Below, piece by piece: positions 18,724 to 26,893 of a stretch of DNA of 64,000 nt. This DNA comes from G963669295 sp963669295 (GTDB lineage: Bacteria > Bacteroidota > Bacteroidia > Flavobacteriales_D > CALLUQ01), in the NCBI GenBank assembly GCA_963669295.1, contig OY769938.1:186001-250000 (forward strand). The letters are read 5' to 3'. The translations under genes and the position numbers were made by a program. The notes under the pieces were generated by a model. It was not told the origin of the DNA, ran no database searches, and saw only the letters and a program-made list of their open reading frames with translations. Within the stretch, counting starts at the first letter, position 1. Each line of letters starts with the position of its first letter.

Positions 18724-18780
18724 TTTTTTTGAAGTCGCAATTTGCGACTTCAAGTAGTTATACATGAATGATGGGCAATT
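18724..18780. repeat. Right direct repeat and palindrome, probable ORF6N operator
   Basis: The perfect palindrome at 18729-18753 has arms TTGAAGTCGCAA around one base, identical to the left copy except at the centre. The next 30 bases match the left copy at about 24 positions. Located just upstream of the ORF6N start, it is a good candidate for autoregulation. Confidence 0.8.
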
Positions 18781-18912
18781 CCCACCTGTGTAAAGTAGCG
18801 CAGCAGGTGTAACTATTCAAAAATTGTTGATGAAACTGTGGAATAAGGGGATGGATGATGGTGGGGATAGCATGGCATCAAGATGAATTCAAACATCCTC
18901 CAACGCATCGTT

Positions 18913-18940
18913 ATCCTGTTCGCCTCAGGCGGATCAGGAT
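18913..18940. repeat. REP-like hairpin
   Basis: ATCCTG...CGCC pairs with GGCG...CAGGAT around a three-base loop. Hairpins of this GGCGGATCAGGAT type are dispersed in Bacteroidota genomes. It lies between the ORF6N gene and the next minus-strand gene. Confidence 0.5.
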
Positions 18941-18959
18941 CTGGGTAACGGGAGGAAAA

Positions 18960-20474
18960 TTAACAAGACAACCCAAGTGCTTTAAACTCAAGGTAAGTTT
19001 GCTTCAACTCCTTATAGCTCTTCACCATCGAAACGAGCAGTTTGGCCCACCCAACAAAGCCTGTAGCAAGGTGCTTAAAGATGTTGAGCAACCAACCAAT
19101 CATGTGGCACCCCAATTTAAATGCCCTGGTGTGTAGTGCCAATGCATCGAAAGATTGTTGCTGTTCCACAGGAGTTATTTGCTTCGAAAAATAGGCTGTT
19201 GTATCCATATCGGCCGAAAACAAGAAAGCACTTTTGGGAGTGGCCATGCCCCCTTTAATGTAAACCCCTATTGCACGCACTACGTTGGTAATGCCACATT
19301 TCACAACCTTGTACACCTTTGAAGCATACCTAAAAAACGCTTTAAACACATTTTCCTCCAGGAAGGAAATTACCTTTTTTCCAATTTTTTTCATCCATCG
19401 CCAAAGTCTTTTCAACCCATCCCAAAGTCGTATCCCTCTTTCTTTTATATACGACCATGCTTTTTCCACCTTGCTGGTAGATACCATTTCTTTGGCGATG
19501 GCCTCACTGGCCTCGTCTTCATCAAATGCGTTGTCGTTTTCTTCGTGGGCAATGCTAATGCTTTGAAAAAATGCGGGCGTAATTTTTCGAGCCAGGCGAT
19601 TGGCTGTGGTATTATCGTGCCCTTGAAACTGCTGGTAGTACTCCGACATCTTTTTATAGACCGGACTATCGGTACTAATGGCAAAATCATTTTTCCCATC
19701 GATGGGTACGTCATAGCCCAATAACCATAGCTCTATTTTGGCACAATTCACCAAAAAGCGTTCGGCCAGTTGTTGTTGTTTTGCTTTGCCTTTGCTCGCA
19801 AACCGGAGTAAAAATCGCTTTTTATCTGCCGATGCCCTGCGTGCAATGGCATGAGTAAGCAAGTCCTGGTTGAATAAAAGGCTAAGGGTTTCGGCATTGA
19901 GGTCGGCAGTATAACCAGTGTCTTTCACTAAAAAGATAAAGAGCACCTTGCCAAATTTTTCCAGGTCTTTTGCTTCGAGTAAATCGAAGTTTTTTTTAGG
20001 CTTATACCGGTGCAATCCTAAGCTCCATAAACGCAACTGCACCGCTCGCTGCACCGCCTTGTTGGCTTCCGGCCTGATGGTGCCATTCACAAACCATTGC
20101 TCCATGGTGAGCTCCGATTCAAAGCTCACCAGCTCATCGAGCGCATACCAGGTTTTGTTGCCCACCCAATTGTCTTGTTTGAGGTTGGCTTCTCGCTGAA
20201 ATTGTGCCACTGCATCTTTAATGGCATCCAGCTGCTGGTGGATTTTTTTAGGAGGAATTTTGCGAGGCAGGTACCCCAATAGCCAAAGTCGGGTGGCAAT
20301 GGTTTGTATCCTCACCTGCTGACTGGTAACATCGTAGGTTTCCGCTTCATTTTCAGGAGTAACAGAAATGATGCCTTTTCGGCCAGCTTCATCCAGGATA
20401 TGTTCGAACTGCCCTAACTGGTTTATGGGAGTACCCGATAAATCAGCCAACGCATACTCGGGTAAATTCGACAT
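18960..20474 (-). CDS. Protein with three peptidoglycan-binding-like repeats and amphipathic C-terminal domain
   Basis: I do not recognise this 504-residue protein as a whole. Three segments share a pattern seen in peptidoglycan-binding-type domains: RLWLLGYL (62-69), RLWSLGLH (148-155) and ELWLLGYD (248-255), the first followed by AVAQFQREANLKQDNWVG, the usual second half of that fold. Residues 335-410 are basic and aromatic (LWDGLKRLWRWMKKIGKK), and 450-500 are amphipathic helices. There is no signal peptide. It follows the 111-residue gene by 4 bases on the same strand, so the two probably act together. Confidence 0.6.
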   Translation of the reverse strand: MSNLPEYALADLSGTPINQLGQFEHILDEAGRKGIISVTPENEAETYDVTSQQVRIQTIATRLWLLGYLPRKIPPKKIHQQLDAIKDAVAQFQREANLKQDNWVGNKTWYALDELVSFESELTMEQWFVNGTIRPEANKAVQRAVQLRLWSLGLHRYKPKKNFDLLEAKDLEKFGKVLFIFLVKDTGYTADLNAETLSLLFNQDLLTHAIARRASADKKRFLLRFASKGKAKQQQLAERFLVNCAKIELWLLGYDVPIDGKNDFAISTDSPVYKKMSEYYQQFQGHDNTTANRLARKITPAFFQSISIAHEENDNAFDEDEASEAIAKEMVSTSKVEKAWSYIKERGIRLWDGLKRLWRWMKKIGKKVISFLEENVFKAFFRYASKVYKVVKCGITNVVRAIGVYIKGGMATPKSAFLFSADMDTTAYFSKQITPVEQQQSFDALALHTRAFKLGCHMIGWLLNIFKHLATGFVGWAKLLVSMVKSYKELKQTYLEFKALGLSC

Positions 20475-20478
20475 TGAA

Positions 20479-20814
20479 TTACTTCAACAATCCCTTGAAT
20501 AAATCGAGTAAGCCTAAGCGCGTTTCGATGCCTGCTTTGATGGCATTTTTATGCGTTTCCAATGCCAACTCAGGAACATCGTCTAAATTTTGCTTCACAA
20601 AATTGTAAGAATCGCCATCGAATTGAGCCAGTGTTTCGGCCACCAGGGTAATTTTTCCCGATTCTTCCGAAGCTTTCACCAACTCTCTCAAGTCTTTGAA
20701 ACTTTCTGTACCATCCAATTCCAGGTTCACTTCTCCGGTGTAGGTTTGTACGTGCAATGAGGTTAAATCTTGTACTGCATTGTTTAAGTTTTCTAATGCA
20801 TCTTTTAGTGCCAT
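20479..20814 (-). CDS. Small acidic helical protein, partner of the downstream gene
   Basis: The 111-residue product is not recognised. It is mostly helical with an N-terminal amphipathic helix (MALKDALENLNNAVQDLTSL), a strand pair around TGEVNLELDG, and a leucine-rich C-terminal helix (GLLDLFKGLLK). It has no signal peptide. The stop lies 4 bases before the next start, so it is probably the first gene of a two-gene operon. Confidence 0.6.
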   Translation of the reverse strand: MALKDALENLNNAVQDLTSLHVQTYTGEVNLELDGTESFKDLRELVKASEESGKITLVAETLAQFDGDSYNFVKQNLDDVPELALETHKNAIKAGIETRLGLLDLFKGLLK

Positions 20815-20916
20815 AATGCTCGTTTTTTGTGGTTTAAAAACTTCAATATAGTTAAAAATTACGGTGGCGTAAACCCGGTTTTGGAAGTGGGTGGGAATGA
20901 GGGGGTAAGGTTAAAA

Positions 20917-21882
20917 CTACTGTTTCACAATGCGCTTTACAAGCGTACCATCTCCAAAATGTACTTTAACAAAGTACAATCCATTTTCCTGATCTTTAAT
21001 ATCTATATCCGTTCGGTAAGAGCGTGAGCGCTGTGAAAAAACCTTTTTGCCAAGCACATCAAACACCTCAATACCAGTTGGCTCAGAATTCTTTAGTTCT
21101 TCAACATGTAAAGCGAATACTCCACTGGTGGGGTTTGGATAGATGCTGATAAGATCGCTATTTAGCGATTGTTCTGAAATTCCCACCAGGGAATCACAAC
21201 GAACCACACGAACATCATCAATGTAATAGTAGGCACCATCAATGCCTCCAGTATTATCGATGGTATCAACAATTTGAACATCTTGATGCAACTTAAAGTT
21301 ACCAATTGTCAAAAACTTTTCTCCACCAACAGCTGTATGTTGTCCAGATACCAGGTTCCATGAAACTATATCATTCAGAATATTTCCCGAAGGATTTTCT
21401 ATTTGAGGTATAACAGTGAAAGGGGCATTAGTTGCACCCACTAAACTATCATTAGACAAATGAGCTCCAATAGAACTGATAGCATATCTAGCCTCTTCTG
21501 CTAATGAGACATAAAATTCAACACAATACTGCTCACCGGCTACCAATGAATCCGTTAACGCTATGGAAACATATTCGTAGTTATAATTATTGTTATTGTT
21601 ATAAAGGTATGGGATAATGCCCGCATAGGCCTCACCTGTTCTCGCATTTTGATTGCCTGCAACATTGGTAGGAACATTGGACGATGAGACATTACCATTA
21701 CAGGAATTAAAATAATCTGGTGAGGTGAGGCACGGGTTAAACCAATTCATGCAGGACGCTACCTCGTCAACGCCATTCGGACAAGCAAGTGTATCCTCAA
21801 AACTCCAATTTGGCACAAGGTTTTGAGAGTGCCCTAATAAGGAAGAAAGCACAAGAGTTAATATTAAAATTGTATGTTTCAC
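20917..21882 (-). CDS. Secreted protein with type IX sorting domain
   Basis: The 321-residue protein has a signal peptide (MKHTILILTLVLSSLLGHSQ), a beta-rich middle of the sort found in Bacteroidota surface proteins (LVPNWSFEDTLACP near the start, four Cys in the first 70 residues), and a Por sorting domain from about 245 (ISIYPNPTSGVFALHV to GLYFVKVHFGDGTLVKRIVKQ, interrupted here). Its function is unknown. It lies downstream of the giant secreted protein gene, separated by a hairpin, and may be its companion. Confidence 0.85.
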   Translation of the reverse strand: MKHTILILTLVLSSLLGHSQNLVPNWSFEDTLACPNGVDEVASCMNWFNPCLTSPDYFNSCNGNVSSSNVPTNVAGNQNARTGEAYAGIIPYLYNNNNNYNYEYVSIALTDSLVAGEQYCVEFYVSLAEEARYAISSIGAHLSNDSLVGATNAPFTVIPQIENPSGNILNDIVSWNLVSGQHTAVGGEKFLTIGNFKLHQDVQIVDTIDNTGGIDGAYYYIDDVRVVRCDSLVGISEQSLNSDLISIYPNPTSGVFALHVEELKNSEPTGIEVFDVLGKKVFSQRSRSYRTDIDIKDQENGLYFVKVHFGDGTLVKRIVKQ

Positions 21883-21896
21883 TGGCTGTTAAACGA

Positions 21897-21930
21897 AATA
21901 AGGCCGGAAATGGTTGCTTCCGGCCTTATT
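21897..21930 (-). terminator. Intergenic hairpin after the 1332-residue secreted protein gene
   Basis: A perfect 13-base-pair stem (AATAAGGCCGGAA with its complement, 8-base loop) lies 10 bases beyond the stop of the upstream gene, reading leftward. The trailing T-run is short, so it may only partly terminate, or act as a stabilising stem before the next gene. Confidence 0.65.
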
Positions 21931-21940
21931 ACATATTGTG

Positions 21941-24900
21941 CTATTTTTGAATTACAAACTTACCGGATTGCATTTCAGTGTCATTTATCATGACTTTATA
22001 AAGATACAACCCATTGCTTAATTCTTGTTCATTGAGCTTTAATACTTGTGTTTCAGAAGCAAGTGCATAACGACTTAACTGCCTGCCTGCGAGGTCAAGA
22101 ATTATAAGCTCTCCTGATTGTCCATCACCAAGTTCATATTTTAGACGCATTTGCCCATTGTTTGGGTTGGGATAGAGAGAGTATGCCGTTGATGAAGAAA
22201 CTTCCTGTTCAACTACAAATTCTCGCAGTTGGTCGGTTGCACAGGAGTTAAACCAACCAAGTAAAGCTCGTGCTGAGTATACAGCCTGCCCACCTATCAA
22301 TCCTTCCTGGCATGCAATAAATTCCAAATCAGCTTGTTGCTGCGCGGAAAATTCATAGATTCCCACTGCATATGTATTTAGATGGATGTTATAAACCGTT
22401 TTCATATTAATCTCATGCAGGTGGTTACCATTGATGCTATTAGTAACCAGGTTAGCATTGGAAATATCTCCAACCTTCACCAACTCTTGAACCTGGCAAA
22501 TAGCACCAACATCAGCTTGCTCGCAAGTAGAATAGAAATTTTGGTAATCAATGTCATCTTGCGTTCCCTGATTTAACCAGGCAGGGTTGTCTACAAATGC
22601 TCGAAATGCCGTAATTTGGTCATAAAAGGTAAACTCAGCATTATTCGCATTAAAGCTCCTTTCGTTGCGAACTATCGGACCAAAAAGCTGCTCGCGCAAT
22701 TGTGGGCCTGGGCCATTAGGTCCAGGAGTTACTGCGCAAGGACTTGGCCCATTGGTTAAAATAGGGTTAAAATTACTCAGCACTAACGTTGGAGAGGGGG
22801 CAGGGTTAAAGTTTGTACCACTATTATGATACCAATCTACTGGATCCATACCAAGATCCCCATCTGAATTGTAAATGTCAATATTGTTAACCCAACGATT
22901 GTCAGTGGGAGCATTGCTTGAACCTTGATGTCCAACATCAGCAAAATCAAGAAAAAGGCCATGAAAGTTTTGCAACATACTGTTACATTCAATCGTACTA
23001 TTGTTGTTAGCATGTTTAAACTCCAACCCCTTACCAACACGCCTCGTTTCATTTTTAAACACTGTGGTTAAAGCACTGTTTTCAACATGAATGCCCGTAA
23101 GAAATTCATTGTTATCTGGAACATCTCCACCTCGCTGCACACGATTGGCCTCAACAGTTGAATTGGGGCACATTTCAAGCCATATGCCGTTGCGCTGAAT
23201 CATGGCAGTGCCCAGATTTGCGTTAGTAAAGTTAAACTGCACACGGTTGTTAAACACCTCTGCACCATCCATGTTTTGCAAAAAGATCCCTGTTTCAGGT
23301 TGACGAATAAGGTTATTTTCAACTTTAGTAATATTGCCCAAACCCGGGAGTACATTACTCACGGCAATTCCCGTTTCAATAAATTGAGTGCCGCCTGCAT
23401 TCGGAAAGTTGATGGCATTGTTTTTAATCAAAATAACACTTTGAGAATTCTCAAAACTGTTAATCCCAATTACTCCGTTTGCGTGTTCTATTTCATTTCG
23501 TTCGATGTTAATACCCCCACTCTTATTGAATGCTACAGCAATACTCACCAATTCCATATTTGTAAATGAATTTCGTCGAACATCTACATCTACATTTTGC
23601 TGTGCACGAACCCCCCAATAACAATTATCAAAACTATTACTGGCTTGCTGGTTACCACCTCCAACCTGTAGGCCATAGTGCGTATTCTGATCGCCTGTTA
23701 ACCGAATAGCAGTTCCAACACCTGGGTCGGCATTTGGGTTAGGGTTGGTGATGTTTAAAAAGCTATTTCCCTGTATTACTAGATTAGATCGAAAACCTTG
23801 AATACCATAATCAAGGTTATCAAAGGTATTGTCTCGATTAATATTCAATAAGTCCACATCGTTAACTTCCATACCTTCAAACCCACGCATTCCGCTATAA
23901 GGGGGGAGTAAAGTGCCTGATGTTCGAAATATACTGGCATCCACAACACCCAAATGATTGCCCGCAAATGATTCTACTACTATTCCCTTATAGTTATTTT
24001 GAAAGAGGCATTGTTCCATCTTGTAACTCCCTCCATTTACACTCACGACTGCATTTTCTGCATTGAAAAAGGCATTCGAATTGGCACCAAAGGAAGCAGT
24101 CATATCGCTGATATAGATGCCATCCCACATTTTACCACAACCCGCTTGAATGGAACCATCATTCAAATCAAAAGTGATTCCAGGTTCAATGGTAATCTTT
24201 GCATTAGGTGCCATATAAATAAAGCAACCATTACATGTGAAATTTTGATCGATGATCAGTTCACCATTGATAATGATTGGGTTTGGATTCGTTAAAACTG
24301 TCGGCTGCCCTAAACTTGAAAGAGTTGTTGGAACACAAGGTGGAGTGGAAAACGTTATAGGTGCTCCTCCTAAAAGTTCATTTTGAATATCGCAACACCC
24401 CTCCACCGGATATTGAACGGTATTGGCACAACCATCAGCATTGGTTACGGTTAATTCAATAGTTGCGTCAGCACCGCCTAATGCGGTCCAATCCACAGTT
24501 ATGCTGTTTGTTCCATCGCCTGTGAAGGCCGTAGTTGGTATGATTTCCCAATCGTAAGTAGCATAAATATCATCAACAAAATAAGTGTTAGCGCCTGAAC
24601 AACAAGAGCAAAACTCTCCGGCTACAACAGGAGGAGTTGGTTGATCAAAAATAGTAATCGTTTGCGTCAATGCTGTAAGCGGGTCGTTGTTAACCGTTAA
24701 TGTTACATTATACGTTCCAGCTGCATTATAGATATGTGTTGGGTTTTGAAGGTTACTCCCATTACCATCACCAAAATCCCAGTCCCATACTGATGGAGAA
24801 CAACTTGAATTATCAGTAAACTGAATAGGTTCTCCAACGCAACCATCCTGAACAGTAAAATCGACAACCGTACCTACAATGAATTGTTGAGTGATACTAT

Positions 24901-25939
24901 TTGAACCACATTCATTGGTAGCTATTACCGTTACATCATAAGTTCCCGGAGGAAACCCCAGTCCAAAATTGTTCTGGAAAAATGGGCCAGGAGTACCACC
25001 ATTAATGCTAACTTCCAGTGTTGTATTACCCGATGTTGTTCCGGTGTAGATGATCTCTGTACTGCTAGAACACATTGGGTTTTCCATAAAACCGAATTGA
25101 GGTTGAGGCAAGTCGACAACGGTGATTTCTACCCATGAATCAGGAACATAAGTAAACGGTGGTTGTGTATAACGCCTGTACAATATAATATAGTATGTCC
25201 CACTGTTTGGGTAACTAACCTGAAATCCTATTGATGTGTTATTGTATTGAAAAAAAGAAGGAGCAGTTGAACTTCCTGTTACATCCCAAAAGAAATCCCA
25301 ATTACCATTGGTAAGAAAACTATTATTTGGGGCAGCATGAGCAACATTAATAGTTTCATCAGTACAAGTCGTCAACCAATCGACACATGTATTTTGCCTT
25401 CCCCCAAATGCACCAACACAACATAAACCATTTGTGCATATTCCTGGCGATAGTGCCAATTGAGGTGTAATTTCAAAAACACAAAGATCAAAAAAAGCTT
25501 CTTCTACTATACACTTTTGATCGCCACACTCGGTTGGAACTCCCCTCGTAAATTCAATAAGATAATTGTCTCCAACAGTGAGGTCGTATACATCAAGGCC
25601 GGTCGAAACCAATGAGCTAAATGCCAATAGATCAATTTCCTTAACAACCTGCATGTACTGACAATACGATCCAACACGATATACAGTTATTGTATGTAAA
25701 TGAGCGTTTGGAGCCGATGAGCTCTCTGCGGTACCAATTAGCACTCCTGATTCTGTAGCCATGAATTCTACCCATAGTGATGTTTGATTTTCTGCAAAAC
25801 TCATTGTTTGCATGTTGCATGATGCAGCTGTTGGAAAGGATATTGGGTTTCCGCAACTTGTTCCTGTTTGTGCTAAGATAGAATTACTCAGCATCAGGAA
25901 AACAGCTATACAATAGACCATTTGTTTAATTGTTTTCAT
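21941..25939 (-). CDS. Giant secreted PKD / beta-helix protein with type IX sorting domain
   Basis: This 1332-residue protein has a signal peptide (1-24), a Cys-rich N-terminal region (to about 200), Ig/PKD-like domains, one of them a clear PKD repeat (WDWDFGDGNGSNLQNPTHIY, about 385-405), and a long right-handed parallel beta-helix (about 550-1010, many N-containing turns as in NosD or pectate lyase types), ending with a Por sorting domain (YSLYPNPNNGQM to the C-terminus). Such proteins are exported through the type IX system and bound to the surface, often for adhesion or polysaccharide contact. No catalytic residues can be assigned with confidence. Confidence 0.88.
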   Translation of the reverse strand: MKTIKQMVYCIAVFLMLSNSILAQTGTSCGNPISFPTAASCNMQTMSFAENQTSLWVEFMATESGVLIGTAESSSAPNAHLHTITVYRVGSYCQYMQVVKEIDLLAFSSLVSTGLDVYDLTVGDNYLIEFTRGVPTECGDQKCIVEEAFFDLCVFEITPQLALSPGICTNGLCCVGAFGGRQNTCVDWLTTCTDETINVAHAAPNNSFLTNGNWDFFWDVTGSSTAPSFFQYNNTSIGFQVSYPNSGTYYIILYRRYTQPPFTYVPDSWVEITVVDLPQPQFGFMENPMCSSSTEIIYTGTTSGNTTLEVSINGGTPGPFFQNNFGLGFPPGTYDVTVIATNECGSNSITQQFIVGTVVDFTVQDGCVGEPIQFTDNSSCSPSVWDWDFGDGNGSNLQNPTHIYNAAGTYNVTLTVNNDPLTALTQTITIFDQPTPPVVAGEFCSCCSGANTYFVDDIYATYDWEIIPTTAFTGDGTNSITVDWTALGGADATIELTVTNADGCANTVQYPVEGCCDIQNELLGGAPITFSTPPCVPTTLSSLGQPTVLTNPNPIIINGELIIDQNFTCNGCFIYMAPNAKITIEPGITFDLNDGSIQAGCGKMWDGIYISDMTASFGANSNAFFNAENAVVSVNGGSYKMEQCLFQNNYKGIVVESFAGNHLGVVDASIFRTSGTLLPPYSGMRGFEGMEVNDVDLLNINRDNTFDNLDYGIQGFRSNLVIQGNSFLNITNPNPNADPGVGTAIRLTGDQNTHYGLQVGGGNQQASNSFDNCYWGVRAQQNVDVDVRRNSFTNMELVSIAVAFNKSGGINIERNEIEHANGVIGINSFENSQSVILIKNNAINFPNAGGTQFIETGIAVSNVLPGLGNITKVENNLIRQPETGIFLQNMDGAEVFNNRVQFNFTNANLGTAMIQRNGIWLEMCPNSTVEANRVQRGGDVPDNNEFLTGIHVENSALTTVFKNETRRVGKGLEFKHANNNSTIECNSMLQNFHGLFLDFADVGHQGSSNAPTDNRWVNNIDIYNSDGDLGMDPVDWYHNSGTNFNPAPSPTLVLSNFNPILTNGPSPCAVTPGPNGPGPQLREQLFGPIVRNERSFNANNAEFTFYDQITAFRAFVDNPAWLNQGTQDDIDYQNFYSTCEQADVGAICQVQELVKVGDISNANLVTNSINGNHLHEINMKTVYNIHLNTYAVGIYEFSAQQQADLEFIACQEGLIGGQAVYSARALLGWFNSCATDQLREFVVEQEVSSSTAYSLYPNPNNGQMRLKYELGDGQSGELIILDLAGRQLSRYALASETQVLKLNEQELSNGLYLYKVMINDTEMQSGKFVIQK

Positions 25940-26041
25940 AAGATTTCAGTTTAAAATCGGTTTATACTCACTGTTTATTGGTGGGTGAAACAGTTCCGTA
26001 TCGATGAAAAACTACTTGACTTTAGGGTATTATTCATCTGT

Positions 26042-26063
26042 TCGAACCCAATATTGGGTTCGA
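26042..26063. repeat. Perfect 22-base palindrome upstream of the giant secreted protein gene
   Basis: TCGAACCCAAT is followed directly by its complement, with no loop. It sits about 100 bases before the start codon at 25939. A dimeric regulator site is plausible; no T-run follows. The rest of 25940-26448 shows AT-rich sequence without a gene. Confidence 0.5.
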
Positions 26064-26448
26064 TGATAACCAGGCTTATCACCATGGCATTATTACAATA
26101 TTGATATCAATAATCAAGGAGGGGTACCAAACTCCTTTATATTAAAGAGGCCTCTATTAGTATAACAGAAAAATACCGTAAAAGTTACAATTATAAGCTA
26201 GTAAAATTACGGTATGCAATTGATTTACAGATTTCATTGGTATCTTTTTGATCAAAACAAAAGGTCGGAAGACCATTGAATTACCTTACCTCTCAACCAT
26301 TATTGTATAACTGCTTGGATGACCGGGTCAATGGAATTAATCTGGCTTGGAGGACATCAAAAGCAACCCCTACGCGTTATCGCTCTTACCCTTTCTCAGA
26401 AGTGTTGACCCCTGCCACTGCATGCCGTCACCCCATCCTTTGCGCGTT

Positions 26449-26550
26449 GTCATCCTGAGCAGCTTGCCCTGAGTATCTGAGTGTTCAGACCGACCAACGG
26501 GAGCGGCTGAATGTATCCCTGCCCGACGGCAGGCGGGGAAGATCGAAGGG
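26449..26550. repeat. Dispersed repeat of the TCATCCTGAGC...TCGAAGGG type
   Basis: The segment begins GTCATCCTGAGC and ends GAAGATCGAAGGG, a layout seen as dispersed intergenic repeats in Bacteroidota genomes. Inside is a hairpin CCTGCC / GGCAGG at 26518-26533. Confidence 0.5.
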
Positions 26551-26646
26551 AAATATGAAGCGAAAGGTATGTGGATGAACTTCGTTGATCCGTCATCATC
26601 TTAAACGGTGCTCAAGCTTCAAAACCCCGCTGCTTTGCAGCGATAG

Positions 26647-26705
26647 TTTTTTTGTGCCCTAACGTTCACTCGAACAAGTTCGGCTCACTTTCGGGCACAA
26701 AAAAA
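26647..26705. repeat. 13-base inverted repeat with internal hairpin
   Basis: TTTTTTTGTGCCC (26647-26659) is complementary to GGGCACAAAAAAA (26693-26705), enclosing a small CGAAC/GTTCG hairpin (26671-26682). A separate hairpin CGCTGC/GCAGCG at 26628-26642 precedes the first T-run. Read rightward the latter resembles a terminator; the larger fold overlaps the tRNA terminator. Confidence 0.55.
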
Positions 26706-26727
26706 CCTCGACTTTCGTCGAGGTTTT
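26698..26727 (-). terminator. Rho-independent terminator of the tRNA-His gene
   Basis: Reading leftward, AAAACCTCGAC and its complement form an 11-base-pair stem with a GAAA loop, followed by seven T residues, starting 10 bases after the tRNA. Confidence 0.85.
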
Positions 26728-26736
26728 GAAGTCTTG

Positions 26737-26811
26737 GGTGGATGATGGGATTCGAACCCACGACCCCCGGCACCACAAACCAGTGCTCTAACCAACTGAG
26801 CTACATCCACC
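26737..26811 (-). tRNA. tRNA-His (GTG anticodon)
   Basis: The minus strand folds as a full cloverleaf: acceptor GTGGATG/CATCCAC, D arm GCTC/GAGC, anticodon loop TTGTGGT with anticodon GTG at 26776-26774, and T arm GTGGG-TTCGAAT-CCCAT. The extra G at 26811 pairs with C at 26737, the G-1:C73 pair diagnostic of tRNA-His. No CCA is encoded. Confidence 0.96.
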
Positions 26812-26878
26812 GTAATGAGGGCGACAAATATAAAAAACTTTCTCCAATATCTGCAAGCGTATCGCACTCCTTTATTTG

Positions 26879-26886
26879 TAATTTTG
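26879..26886 (+). promoter_or_regulatory. Bacteroidota -7 element before the copper ATPase gene
   Basis: TAATTTTG matches TAnnTTTG only 7 bases before the ATG at 26894, so if used the transcript would be almost leaderless. Confidence 0.4.
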
Positions 26887-26893
26887 TACCCAA

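Noticed and set aside
17594..18780. Insertion sequence
   Set aside because: Direct repeats flank a single ORF6N gene, but there is no transposase, no clear terminal inverted repeat pair and no target duplication that I can show.
26685..26867. 60-residue minus-strand reading frame
   Set aside because: It runs through the tRNA-His gene and its terminator; the apparent protein is a translated tRNA.
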